DNA of 64,000 nt, from NCBI GenBank assembly GCA_937879855.1, contig CALFMO010000040.1:23719-87718 (forward strand), read 5' to 3'. The notes beneath the pieces were generated by a model, which was not told where the DNA came from, ran no database searches, and worked only from the letters and a program-made list of their open reading frames with translations. The position numbers and the translations under genes are program-made. Numbering within the stretch: position 1 is the first letter of the stretch; each line of letters begins with the position of its first letter. Source of the DNA: an uncultured Acidobacteriaceae bacterium. GTDB lineage: Bacteria > Acidobacteriota > Terriglobia > Terriglobales > Acidobacteriaceae. This document shows, in pieces, positions 45,282-54,274 of the stretch.

Positions 45282-46576
45282 TAGATTCCCGCAATGAATC
45301 GTCCCGGATTCAAGATGCCCCTCGGGTCGAACTGGGCTTTAATGCTGCGCATCAGGGGAGGCGCATCTCCGGCACTGCCCCACACATCCAACTTGGATTT
45401 CACTTCTGCCGGACAGCTAAGGATTGAAAGGGACCCTCCCCGGCTTTCTAAGACGCTACGCAAGGCTTGTATCACGTCGGTGAGCGAGTCGGGTTGGGGA
45501 GTCTCCAGTCGCAACAGTCCGAGTCCGACCGCCTGCGACACCAATTGCCAAGCCGTTTGTTTTTGGACTGACATGACGGTAAGCCGTTCCACGAACGACT
45601 GTAATTCCGTTGGCAGCAGCGTGAACTTGCAAACTGCTGCCGATGAATTTCCGTTCCAAAGTGTTTCGCGCGCTTTCCATATGTCACCGGGCGGATCGAT
45701 TCGAGTCATTCCAGAAGCCATCTGCAGCAGTTGGTCGGTTTGGCAATCGCAACCCGCGCAAGTTCCTTCAAAGCGCACATCGATTTCACAAGACGTGGAA
45801 CTCCCGGTGCGTAGCTGCACTCCTGTTGGAACCAGCTTCGACGACTGAATTGCCAAGATGAATTGACTCGCGGCCGTCATATTCGCAGTTGAGAAAGTCA
45901 GAGTGCGACTCTCTCGCGGCGTAGGGTGAAGGCGAAAAATGGCTTGGGTGATAATGCCGAGAGTTCCCAGCGATCCGGTAGCCAGTTTGGGCAGATCGTA
46001 TCCGGCAACGTTCTTGACTACTTTGCCGCCACTTTTCGCCACCGTGCCGTCTGGCAGCACGAGCGTGATCCCGATAATCAAATCACGCAAGGAACCAAAA
46101 CGCGCGCGCAGTGGACCACTCTCGTTGACGGCTAGAACTCCTCCTACTGTTGCGTTGTCCGGCCAGAGAGGATCTAGTGCAATCCGCTGGCCGTGCGCCG
46201 AAAGAGTGTCCTGGACTTGCTGGAAGTTGCAGCCGGCCTCCACGGTGGCGGTCATGTCTCCGTAGGCGTGTTCCAGGACCCGGTTCAGGCGTCGGGTGGA
46301 AAGAATCAGTTCGCCGGCGCGTGGCGGGTTTCCCCATTCCATTTTGGTTCCAGCGCCGCGGGGCAGCACGCGCAAATCGGCGACCGCAGCTGTTTTCAGC
46401 ACAGCCGCCACTTCCTGCTGGCTGGCGGGCTCGACGACCATCTGCGGGCCGATCCCGTCGACAGCATCTTGCGGCTTGGCAGGCACAATATGCTCGGCTC
46501 CCACGATGGAGCGCACCTCGTCCCATGCGGTTTCAATGCTGACAGTCGCGCTTCTCGGAGATAGTGGTGTGCTCAT
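45281..46576 (-). CDS. glcE: glycolate oxidase FAD-binding subunit GlcE
   Basis: This 431-residue protein from the ATG at 46576 has GAAGGT upstream; the frame is open further 5' but that part overlaps glcD. It has a PCMH-type FAD-binding domain (LRVLPRGAGTKMEWGNPPRA, then NATVGGVLAVNESGPLRARF and FGSLRDLIIGITLVLPDG) and a cap domain shorter than that of GlcD. In the glycolate oxidase complex GlcD and GlcE are both flavoproteins, and GlcE is required for activity. It starts 8 nt after the glcD stop and overlaps the glcF start by 1 nt. Confidence 0.9.
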   Translation of the reverse strand: MSTPLSPRSATVSIETAWDEVRSIVGAEHIVPAKPQDAVDGIGPQMVVEPASQQEVAAVLKTAAVADLRVLPRGAGTKMEWGNPPRAGELILSTRRLNRVLEHAYGDMTATVEAGCNFQQVQDTLSAHGQRIALDPLWPDNATVGGVLAVNESGPLRARFGSLRDLIIGITLVLPDGTVAKSGGKVVKNVAGYDLPKLATGSLGTLGIITQAIFRLHPTPRESRTLTFSTANMTAASQFILAIQSSKLVPTGVQLRTGSSTSCEIDVRFEGTCAGCDCQTDQLLQMASGMTRIDPPGDIWKARETLWNGNSSAAVCKFTLLPTELQSFVERLTVMSVQKQTAWQLVSQAVGLGLLRLETPQPDSLTDVIQALRSVLESRGGSLSILSCPAEVKSKLDVWGSAGDAPPLMRSIKAQFDPRGILNPGRFIAGI

Positions 46577-46583
46577 TCGACCT

Positions 46584-48029
46584 TCAGAAAAATTGAGCGA
46601 CTCCTGCGACTTCCAGCGGGTGCGGCTGGTAAGGCCCGGTCTTTTCGGCGCAAAGGCGAAGCCGGGGAAAGACTTTGCCGGGGTTGGAGAGTTGGCCTGG
46701 GTCAAAGGCGCAACGCACCAGTTGCATCGTTTCCAGATCGGGCTCGGCAAACATCTCTGACATCATCATCTTTTTTTCTTCGCCCACTCCGTGTTCTCCG
46801 GTGATCGAGCCGCCACACTGGATGCACAAACGAAGAATATCAATCGAAAGCCGAAAGGCGCGTTCTTCCTGGCCCGCGATAGCGCGGTCGTAGAGCACAA
46901 GAGGATGAAGATTGCCATCGCCCGCATGAAAAACGTTGGCCACGCGCAGACCCTCGGCTCGGCTCATTCGTTCGATCTCGCTGAGGACTTTGGGCAGAGC
47001 AGTGCGTGGGATGACTCCATCCTGCACGATGTAGTTGGGCGAGATGCGTCCCATCGCGGCGAAGGCAGCCTTGCGTCCTTTCCAGATGACGGCGCGCTCC
47101 GCCTCTGACTGCGCGACGCGGATTTCCCAGGCGCCACATTGCGTGCAAATTGCGTCGACGTTCTTGGTCAGTTCTTCTACTTCGGCGGACGGGCCATCCA
47201 GTTCCACCAACAGCAATCCGCCGCAATCAGGGTAGCCGGCGTGCACTGCGGCCTCAGCAGCCTGGATGGCGAGGTTGTCCATCATTTCGATGGCTGCAGG
47301 CAACATGCCGGCCGCAATGATCTCGCTCACCGCTGCGCCGGCTTCGTTGGTGGAATTAAAGGCCGCGAGCAGCGTCTTGATAACTTCGGGTTTCTTCACA
47401 ATGCGCAAAACGACTTTGGTGGCGATCCCCAAAGTCCCTTCCGATCCCACGAAGACTCCGGGCAAGTCGTAACCTGGACGATCTACCGCGGTGCTGCCGA
47501 GGTGGACCAGCGAGCCATCGGGAAGAACCACTTCCAGGCCTAGAACGTGCGTGGTAGTGAATCCATATTTCAGACAGTGCGCTCCGCCGGAATTTTCGGC
47601 GACATTGCCACCGATGCTGCAGACCGACTGCGAAGAAGGGTCAGGAGCGTAGAAGAAACCTTCGGGGGCCACGCGCAACGTGACCTCAGCATTGATGACG
47701 CCCGGTTCCACCACCACGCGGGCGTTGCCGAAATCAACCTCCAGAATATGATTCATGCGCGCCAGACTGATCACGATGCCTTGATCGACGGGCAGCGCGC
47801 CGCCGCTCAGGCCGGTGCCGGAACCGCGGGCGACGAAAGGAATTTTTTCCTGATTACAGATCTGAACAATCGCTTGCACTTCGGCACTTGTCTCAGGAAG
47901 CAGGACCGCCTGCGGCAGAACACGAAAATTAGTGAGGCCGTCACATTCGTAGGTGCGCAGTTGGGCTACTTCTGTAATCAGCCGTTTGCCCACAACGGCG
48001 CGGAATCGGTCGATGATGCGGGCTTCCAT
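46584..48029 (-). CDS. glcD: glycolate/D-lactate oxidase FAD subunit GlcD
   Basis: This 481-residue FAD-linked oxidase oxidises glycolate (or D-lactate) to glyoxylate (pyruvate). The FAD-binding domain shows FVARGSGTGLSGGALPVDQG, SIGGNVAENSGGAHCLKYG and PGYDLPGVFVGSEGTLGIAT. The C-terminal cap contains VFHAGDGNLHPLVLYD and CGGSITGEHGVGEEK, typical of GlcD. I chose the ATG at 48029, with GAGG 7 nt upstream; the frame extends to 48227 but that sequence lacks family features and would enter the shared promoter region. It is the first gene of glcDEF, divergent from the malate synthase gene 154 nt away, so shared control is plausible. Confidence 0.93.
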   Translation of the reverse strand: MEARIIDRFRAVVGKRLITEVAQLRTYECDGLTNFRVLPQAVLLPETSAEVQAIVQICNQEKIPFVARGSGTGLSGGALPVDQGIVISLARMNHILEVDFGNARVVVEPGVINAEVTLRVAPEGFFYAPDPSSQSVCSIGGNVAENSGGAHCLKYGFTTTHVLGLEVVLPDGSLVHLGSTAVDRPGYDLPGVFVGSEGTLGIATKVVLRIVKKPEVIKTLLAAFNSTNEAGAAVSEIIAAGMLPAAIEMMDNLAIQAAEAAVHAGYPDCGGLLLVELDGPSAEVEELTKNVDAICTQCGAWEIRVAQSEAERAVIWKGRKAAFAAMGRISPNYIVQDGVIPRTALPKVLSEIERMSRAEGLRVANVFHAGDGNLHPLVLYDRAIAGQEERAFRLSIDILRLCIQCGGSITGEHGVGEEKKMMMSEMFAEPDLETMQLVRCAFDPGQLSNPGKVFPRLRLCAEKTGPYQPHPLEVAGVAQFF

Positions 48030-48183
48030 TATGGCCTCGCCGCGAACAAGCTGATGGTATACCAATCCAGAGCTGTGGCGAAAATTGCGCAGACGTGTTT
48101 CCAGTGGAGCATAATGAGCGCATAGCAGCTTGCGCTGCGCATCATTGATAAGCACTATTAGGTCGAGAATTGGAGAAAACGAT

Positions 48184-49797
48184 ATGGCTACTCGCCAAAT
48201 TGCGGATTCGCGCGTTTCCGCGCCCAAGGTTCAGATCAATGCGCCAGTAAATTCTGCGCAGAAGACAATCCTGACCGACGAAGCGCTGACCTTTCTAGGA
48301 CGCCTGGCCGGTGAGTTTGAGCCACGGCGCCAGGAATTACTGCAGCGCCGGCATGCTCGGCAGAAAGAAATTGACGCCGGCAAACTGCCGGATTTTCCCG
48401 CCGAAACTGTGAGTATTCGCCAAAAAGAATGGACGGTGGCGCCCATTCCACACGATTTGCAGGACCGGCGCGTCGAAATCACGGGCCCGGTGGATCGAAA
48501 GATGATCATTAATGCCATGAATTCCGGGGCCAGCGTATTCATGGCGGATTTTGAGGACGCCAACTCGCCGACTTGGGAGAACAATCTCGACGGCCATATT
48601 AACTTGCGCGATGCCATCAATCGCACGATCGAATTCACTAGCCCGGAAGGAAAGCGATACCGGCTGAACGAAAAGACCGCGACTTTGCTGGTGCGGCCGA
48701 GAGGCTGGCATCTGGAGGAGAAGCACGTCCTCATGGACGGACGGCCGATGTCTGGGTCGCTCTTCGATTTTGGATTGTACTTCTTTCACAATGCCGCACG
48801 GCTCCTGGAACTGGGCACTGGCCCGTATTTTTATCTTCCAAAAATGCAAAGCTATCTGGAGGCGCGGCTGTGGAACGATGTTTTCAATTTTTCGCAGGAA
48901 TATGTCGGCGTTCCGCGGGGAAGCATTCGAGCAACCGTGCTGATCGAGACGATTCTGGCGGCCTTTGAGATGGACGAAATTCTCTACGAACTGCGCGAAC
49001 ATTCTTCTGGCCTGAATTGCGGGCGCTGGGATTACATGTTTAGTTTCATCAAGACATTTCGCAATTTGCCGGGCTATGTTCTGCCCAACCGCGCCGAAGT
49101 TACGATGGAACGCCACTTCATGAAGTCGTATGTGGATTTGCTGATCCAGACTTGTCACCGCCGCGGTATTCACGCCATGGGTGGAATGGCGGCGCAGGTT
49201 CCCATCAAAAACGATCCGGTGGTCAATGAACAGGCTCTGAACAAGGTAAAGCAGGACAAACTTCGCGAAGTGAAGGCCGGACACGACGGCACCTGGGTTG
49301 CACACCCTGGACTCGTGCCACTTGCCAAAGAAATTTTCGACCAGTACATGAAAGAGCCGAACCAGATTTCGACAAAACGCGCTCCTGTTCATGTGACCGC
49401 GAAAGATCTGCTGGCGGTGCCGGAAGGAACGATCACTGAGAAAGGCCTGCGCTGGAATATTGATGTGGGGTTGCAGTATCTGGAAGCGTGGTTGCGCGGC
49501 GTCGGGTGTGTGCCCATCTATAACCTGATGGAAGATGCCGCCACGGCGGAAATCTGTCGCGCCCAGGTCTGGCAGTGGGTCAGGCATGCTGCCAAACTGG
49601 ACGATGGGCGAACGGTCACGGGAGAATTAGTGCGCGAGTTAACCAAAGAAGAGGCAGCAAAGTTGCGCGGCGAGCTGGGCGCTGATCGCTATGACTCGGG
49701 ACGGTTTCAGGAAGCCTCCCAGATTTTCGAGAAGTTAATGACCAACGCGGAGTTTCCTGAATTCCTCACACTCGTGGCTTACGACTATATCGACTGA
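48184..49797 (+). CDS. aceB: malate synthase A
   Basis: This 537-residue enzyme condenses glyoxylate with acetyl-CoA to malate. Its family landmarks are FMADFEDANSPTWENNLDGH, VRPRGWHLEEKHVLMDGRPM, RATVLIETILAAFEMDEILY and HSSGLNCGRWDYMFSFIK, with the active-site Arg and acidic residues in these stretches, and HAMGGMAAQVPIKNDPVVNE. Length fits the AceB (MSA) class. The ATG at 48184 follows GGAGAAAACG; an upstream in-frame start at 48130 is less likely. No isocitrate lyase is nearby; the divergent glcDEF operon supplies glyoxylate from glycolate, so the pair forms a glycolate-to-malate route. Confidence 0.95.
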   Translation: MATRQIADSRVSAPKVQINAPVNSAQKTILTDEALTFLGRLAGEFEPRRQELLQRRHARQKEIDAGKLPDFPAETVSIRQKEWTVAPIPHDLQDRRVEITGPVDRKMIINAMNSGASVFMADFEDANSPTWENNLDGHINLRDAINRTIEFTSPEGKRYRLNEKTATLLVRPRGWHLEEKHVLMDGRPMSGSLFDFGLYFFHNAARLLELGTGPYFYLPKMQSYLEARLWNDVFNFSQEYVGVPRGSIRATVLIETILAAFEMDEILYELREHSSGLNCGRWDYMFSFIKTFRNLPGYVLPNRAEVTMERHFMKSYVDLLIQTCHRRGIHAMGGMAAQVPIKNDPVVNEQALNKVKQDKLREVKAGHDGTWVAHPGLVPLAKEIFDQYMKEPNQISTKRAPVHVTAKDLLAVPEGTITEKGLRWNIDVGLQYLEAWLRGVGCVPIYNLMEDAATAEICRAQVWQWVRHAAKLDDGRTVTGELVRELTKEEAAKLRGELGADRYDSGRFQEASQIFEKLMTNAEFPEFLTLVAYDYID

Positions 49798-49896
49798 GCG
49801 GCGTGAGTGACACAAATCACGACCGAACGATGAGAACGCTTCGTTCGCCAGGATTCAGCAATTCTTCTGAGCCTGAGCTTGTGGCTGCAGGGTTGT

Positions 49897-49932
49897 GAGG
49901 AGGGAAATCATGATCTGGGACTTGCCCTCCTC
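49897..49932. terminator. possible terminator hairpin between aceB and porin gene
   Basis: GAGGAGGG at 49897-49904 pairs perfectly with CCCTCCTC at 49925-49932, with a 20-nt loop, in the gap between the convergent aceB and porin genes. There is no T run, so efficiency is uncertain. Confidence 0.35.
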
Positions 49933-49941
49933 GTTGGGTAG

Positions 49942-52062
49942 TTAGAAAGTGAAGATTGGCCCGAATTCGTTACGCCAATTGTGAGCCTGCCTGGTAGTAA
50001 GACCCATAAAGGGCAGACGTTCCGGCAAAATCACGCCATTGGCCTCGTGGTTATTGGCGGTGAAGGTGTTGATGTAACTGGCTTCGTGCACAAACGTCAC
50101 CCACTTGTTGAGCCGGTAAGTGAGTGAAGCGGTGTCGAGGTCAGTGCGGCCCAAGTGATTACCAAACTGGGCTTCGGCATAGTTAGCCCGGTCGGTGCCG
50201 TACTGCAGGTGCAAAACCCATCCGGAATTCGCACCCTCCGGATTGGCGCGGAAGATACGCGATAGAGGAAAGCTTAACTCCGCGAATCCGCCGGTGCCGC
50301 CGATGGGCTGAAGTTTAGCCGCCAGTACGGGAGTTCCTTGGCAGTTGACCGTATTGGCGGGTTGGCCGACAGCGGTTCCAGCCGCGCAGCCGAAGGTGAT
50401 TGCGCGACCGCTTTCGGAAACGCCATTGCCTACGTTAAACAAGCCATGCAGGTTGGAAAAGACATCGTTGAGTTGGCCAGCAAAGAAGAATCGCATGTCA
50501 TTTCCGCGGTAGAACTTGGCGACAAACGTGACCCACGGTGTGGGCAACTGAATCTCACCGGTATAAATGTTCTGCGGGTTGCCGTCCTGCGTGCCCCTGG
50601 GAAATAACTGCTCCAGATTGCAGGAAGCACCGGCGCAGTTGCTGGCATTGAGGATTGTAGTAGTGGTGGTGAACCCGATATTTGGGGTGTTGGCGCTGGT
50701 GAAGACACTGACGGTGCAGGGTAGCACCGTGCAAGTCACGCTGGTTGGCAGCTGTGCCGCGTGGGGAATAATTTCATTGATGCGCGCGTGGTGTCCGCTG
50801 AAGATCAGTTGAGCCGGCGCCACTCCCTTCCACTTGTGAGTGAGTGGGAATTGGAAGACCACGCGAGCCTCCAGCCCTGGCTGGTTAGACTCCGCGCCCG
50901 CCCGATCACCGAAGCGTAAGTGCTGGTCTGCGGTGAGTGCGGCAGAAGCCGCAACCGGCAGAACGATGGCAAACTCAGGCTGAATCTTGAAATCACCCGC
51001 ATGAAATTGCACGCCGGTTCTGAACTGAGGAACGCGCTCATAGAGCGAACCCATGCCGACCCCCAGGCCGGTGGTCTCGAATAGATTGGGAAGAGTGGAT
51101 GAGCCCATGATCGACCAATCCTGGCCGAACAATGCGAACCAGGGAAGGCCGGCAATTTTGTGGTCGATGCGTGCCCAAGCGAGACGGAGGGTGAACTGGT
51201 TGGAACGAACGGAACTGATGTTGCGGTTGTTGACATCAGTGTAGTCGCCTTCGAAGTCGGCTTCTACGCGACCGGTGATGGTGAAGTCGGAACCTTTGGG
51301 AACCCATTCCGTCTGGGCGCCTATGCGGAAGCTGCGCGCTTTAATGTGGACTTGGGGATCAGAGGTTGGCCCAGTATCGCCGAGCAAGAGAGGCAGAGGC
51401 CAGTCCTGGCTGCCGAAAGTCGGTCCGCCGCTGCTGGCGGTGTCGGAAACGGCGCTGGCTTTATAGAAGCCGTAAATCTTCATGTTGGCGCCACTACCCA
51501 GTTTGATATCAGGAATCATGCCGCCCTGTTTGGGAAGATCGATGGGTAAAACGCGCAAGGGTGCGACGGCCGGTATGATTGGCGTCTCCTTCGCAACCGG
51601 CGGCGCGACCGCGGTCTGCGTGGTCTGGTAGGAACTGGACGTCAGCACCGGTTGTGGAGTGTAAACCGCCTTGAACAGCCTTGCCGTGGCGGAATGCTCC
51701 GTTTTCGGTTTAACTGCCACCGGTGTCAATGCGGCTTCGTACTCTTTCGGAGTGGGGACCACTGGGGTAACTGATGCTTCGACCTTTTCTTTACTGGCCA
51801 CTGGGGTCAAGGCAGCGGTGTACTCTTTTTCGCTGATCAGACCTTTGGCTATCAACAGCTTTGCCAACCGATTGTTGGCTTCTTCGGCCGTACCGGCCTG
51901 GTTCACTGCGGCTGCCTCCTGGGGAGTAATGATGCCTTTGGATTGCAGCAGTTCGATGAGCGGATTGTTGTGAGCAGGTTGCTGCGATTGTTGCGCAACG
52001 GTGAAACACGATAAGGCAATGACCAACGCCGACACCACCAACTGAGGACAGGAAATTCTCAT
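49942..52062 (-). CDS. DcaP-like outer-membrane porin with N-terminal helical module
   Basis: This 706-residue protein from the ATG at 52062 has GGAGG about 12 nt upstream; the frame extends to 52113. The signal peptide is SCPQLVVSALVIALSCFTVA. It is followed by two SHOCT-like short helices (NPLIELLQSKGIITPQEAAA and RLAKLLIAKGLISEKEYTAA) and a Pro/Lys linker with TPV repeats (AALTPVA, ASVTPVV, AALTPVAVKPK). From about residue 185 comes a barrel of the DcaP family: MKIYGFYKASAVSD, FRIGAQTEWVPKGSDFTITG and RVEADFEGDYT, ending in an aromatic strand (NEFGPIFTF). DcaP-type channels admit dicarboxylates and other small acids. Its position between aceB and an organic-acid permease fits glycolate/lactate uptake (inference). 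Confidence 0.8.
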   Translation of the reverse strand: MRISCPQLVVSALVIALSCFTVAQQSQQPAHNNPLIELLQSKGIITPQEAAAVNQAGTAEEANNRLAKLLIAKGLISEKEYTAALTPVASKEKVEASVTPVVPTPKEYEAALTPVAVKPKTEHSATARLFKAVYTPQPVLTSSSYQTTQTAVAPPVAKETPIIPAVAPLRVLPIDLPKQGGMIPDIKLGSGANMKIYGFYKASAVSDTASSGGPTFGSQDWPLPLLLGDTGPTSDPQVHIKARSFRIGAQTEWVPKGSDFTITGRVEADFEGDYTDVNNRNISSVRSNQFTLRLAWARIDHKIAGLPWFALFGQDWSIMGSSTLPNLFETTGLGVGMGSLYERVPQFRTGVQFHAGDFKIQPEFAIVLPVAASAALTADQHLRFGDRAGAESNQPGLEARVVFQFPLTHKWKGVAPAQLIFSGHHARINEIIPHAAQLPTSVTCTVLPCTVSVFTSANTPNIGFTTTTTILNASNCAGASCNLEQLFPRGTQDGNPQNIYTGEIQLPTPWVTFVAKFYRGNDMRFFFAGQLNDVFSNLHGLFNVGNGVSESGRAITFGCAAGTAVGQPANTVNCQGTPVLAAKLQPIGGTGGFAELSFPLSRIFRANPEGANSGWVLHLQYGTDRANYAEAQFGNHLGRTDLDTASLTYRLNKWVTFVHEASYINTFTANNHEANGVILPERLPFMGLTTRQAHNWRNEFGPIFTF

Positions 52063-52443
52063 GGAGTGACACCTCCAGCAAGCGGATTCTGCGCATAGGA
52101 CAACTAAATTCACCTATTGCAGGGACGGAGACCCTTGTTAATCTTCCGCAGCGAAGGAGTCAAGGACTTTCGTCACAAAGCGTACCGATTTTCAAAACTA
52201 AATTCAGCTATTGACAAAACCGTTTGGATGCGGTTACTAGGAGCGCACACTTTTTGCCGCCTCGCACGACGATTGGGATAGGGATTCGCAATTCGTCCGG
52301 GGACAAACTGTTCTCAGGAATCGTCCTGGAGACCAAGCACGGATTCCCGGGAGCGGCGCTGTTGCCAGGCCGATTCTTGAGGGCAGTTGCAGTCAGCGTA
52401 AAAATGGGCCACTTACGCCCGCCGCAGTCTCAAAGGAGAAACC
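52063..52443. other. divergent promoter region of porin and lctP/glcA genes
   Basis: This 381-nt gap between two divergent transport genes holds no supported gene. TTGACA at 52211-52216 with TACTAG at 52235-52240 (18-nt spacing) is a weak candidate promoter for the permease. The permease ribosome-binding site is AAAGGAGAAACC just before 52444. The length allows regulator binding sites, but none was recognised. Confidence 0.4.
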
Positions 52444-54213
52444 ATGAACTGGAACCAAGTCTATGACCCTCTGGGTCATTGGTGGTTGTCTACCCTCATT
52501 GCAGCGCTGCCAATTGTTGTGTTGTTCGGATTGCTGGCTGGATTGCGAGTGAAGCCGCACTGGTGTGCGATTGCCGGCGCTTCCACCGCGGTTTTGGTGG
52601 CCATATTCGTTTTCAAGATGCCGCCGGCACTCGCCGTGATGAGTTTCGGGTACGGTGTGGCGTTCGGAGTGTTGAAGATTGCGTGGATCGTTCTGGCGGC
52701 AGTTTATCTTTACGACATCTCGGTGGATACGGGCCAGTTTGAAATCATGAAGGAGTCAGTTGCGGGAATTACTCCGGACCGCCGTCTCCAGGTGCTGCTG
52801 GTCGCCTTTTGTTTTGGAGCTTTCATCGAAGGAGCCGCTGGGTTCGGCGCCCCCGTCGCCATCGCCGGAGCTTTCATGATTGGGCTCGGCTTCAAGCCCT
52901 TTCATGCCGCCGCGTTGAATCTTATTGCCAACACTGCTCCGGTGGCTTGGGGCGCGATCGGCACACCCGTGCACACGCTGGCTGCGGTTTCCGCACTACC
53001 GGAGTCCGATCTGAATGCCATGATTGGTCGCATCCTTCCTTTTACGGCCGTGATCGTACCCTTCTGGCTGGTTCGCACCATGGTCAACTGGTCTGAAACG
53101 TTCGAGGTTCTGCCCGCGATTCTGGTCGTCGGTTTCTCTTTCGCACTCACGCAATTCTTTTGGTCCAATCACGTTGACAGCAATCTTGTCGACATCATGG
53201 GTGGGGTGGTTTCCATCATCGCGACAGTCATCTTTCTCCACTTCTGGAAGCCGAAGAAAGTGTGGCGCTTTGACTACGATGGAAAGGACGCTCCCCTTCC
53301 GCCGCCGGCCGAGAAAGTTACCGACCAGTTTGGTGGCGAATGGAAACCGGCAGAGTTCGATGGCCTGACCAAGGTTCGCACTTACACAGCCGGGCAGGTG
53401 GCAAGGGCCTGGATGCCCTTTGCGATCCTTTCCATCTTCGTTCTGCTGTGGGGACTTCCGTCCGTCAAGCTAGCCATGAACAAGGCCACCACTCCAGCTT
53501 TTCGGGTAGTGCTTCCCAACGGCAAGGTTCGTCCTGGCCCTCCAGGATGGGACGTTCCCTATTTGCACAACGCGGTATACCGCTCGGCGCCCGTGGTTAC
53601 TAAACCCACGCCGGAAGCCGCGCGTTATGACTTCAATTGGCTCTCGGCTACCGGCACTGGATGTTTTCTGGCAGCGATTGTCGCCGGCTTGCTGCTCGGC
53701 CTCAGTCCGGTGCGCCTGATGAAAATTTTCTGGCGCACGCTGGTACGCATGCGGCTGGCGATGATCGCCATCTCGTTTATGTTGGGTCTCGGCTATGTGA
53801 CCCGCTATTCCGGACTGGATGCGGTGCTCGGACTCGCGTTTACGCGCACCGGGTGGTTCTACCCGTTCTTTGGAACTTTCCTCGGCTGGTTGGGGGTTGC
53901 TCTTACGGGCAGCGACACTTCCTCGAACGCGCTGTTTGGCAGCTTGCAGAGAATCACCTCTCAGCAGTTGGGAATCGATCCTGTCCTGATGTGCGCCGCC
54001 AATAGCGCGGGTGGAGTCATGGGCAAGATGGTCGATGCGCAGTCGATCACCATTGCCACGTCCGCCACCGAGCAAGTTGGAAACGAAGGCATCATCTTTC
54101 GTTTCGTATTCTGGCATTCCATTGCGCTGGGGGCGATCGTGGGCTTGATTGTGATGCTGTACGCGTATGTTTTCCGCGCTGCGGTTCCACACGGGTTGAC
54201 GTTCGTGAAGTGA
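52444..54213 (+). CDS. L-lactate/glycolate permease (LctP family)
   Basis: This 589-residue proton symporter of the LctP family (LldP/GlcA) has twelve or more hydrophobic segments. The start MNWNQVYDPLGHWWLSTLIA and the conserved stretch FGAFIEGAAGFGAPVAIAGA are diagnostic, as are NTAPVAWGAIGTPVHTLA and GSDTSSNALFGSLQRIT near the end. LldP imports lactate; GlcA imports glycolate. The nearby glcDEF and aceB genes make glycolate or lactate the likely substrate. A strong intrinsic terminator follows the stop codon. A hydrophilic loop at about 285-310 (KDAPLPPPAEKVTD) is longer than in E. coli. Confidence 0.93.
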   Translation: MNWNQVYDPLGHWWLSTLIAALPIVVLFGLLAGLRVKPHWCAIAGASTAVLVAIFVFKMPPALAVMSFGYGVAFGVLKIAWIVLAAVYLYDISVDTGQFEIMKESVAGITPDRRLQVLLVAFCFGAFIEGAAGFGAPVAIAGAFMIGLGFKPFHAAALNLIANTAPVAWGAIGTPVHTLAAVSALPESDLNAMIGRILPFTAVIVPFWLVRTMVNWSETFEVLPAILVVGFSFALTQFFWSNHVDSNLVDIMGGVVSIIATVIFLHFWKPKKVWRFDYDGKDAPLPPPAEKVTDQFGGEWKPAEFDGLTKVRTYTAGQVARAWMPFAILSIFVLLWGLPSVKLAMNKATTPAFRVVLPNGKVRPGPPGWDVPYLHNAVYRSAPVVTKPTPEAARYDFNWLSATGTGCFLAAIVAGLLLGLSPVRLMKIFWRTLVRMRLAMIAISFMLGLGYVTRYSGLDAVLGLAFTRTGWFYPFFGTFLGWLGVALTGSDTSSNALFGSLQRITSQQLGIDPVLMCAANSAGGVMGKMVDAQSITIATSATEQVGNEGIIFRFVFWHSIALGAIVGLIVMLYAYVFRAAVPHGLTFVK

Positions 54214-54235
54214 AGTCTTGAAGTGGCTCCAAACG

Positions 54236-54268
54236 ATGGCGCGGGCCGCATTGCCCGCGCCATTTTTT
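54236..54268. terminator. intrinsic terminator between lctP/glcA and atoE genes
   Basis: ATGGCGCGGGC at 54236-54246 pairs perfectly with GCCCGCGCCAT at 54253-54263 around a 6-nt loop, followed by a run of T on the plus strand. It ends the permease transcript and may also work for the convergent atoE gene. Confidence 0.88.
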
Positions 54269-54274
54269 CAAGGG

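Noticed and set aside
48337..49587. 416-codon frame on the minus strand
   Set aside because: It is antisense to malate synthase; no recognisable domain.
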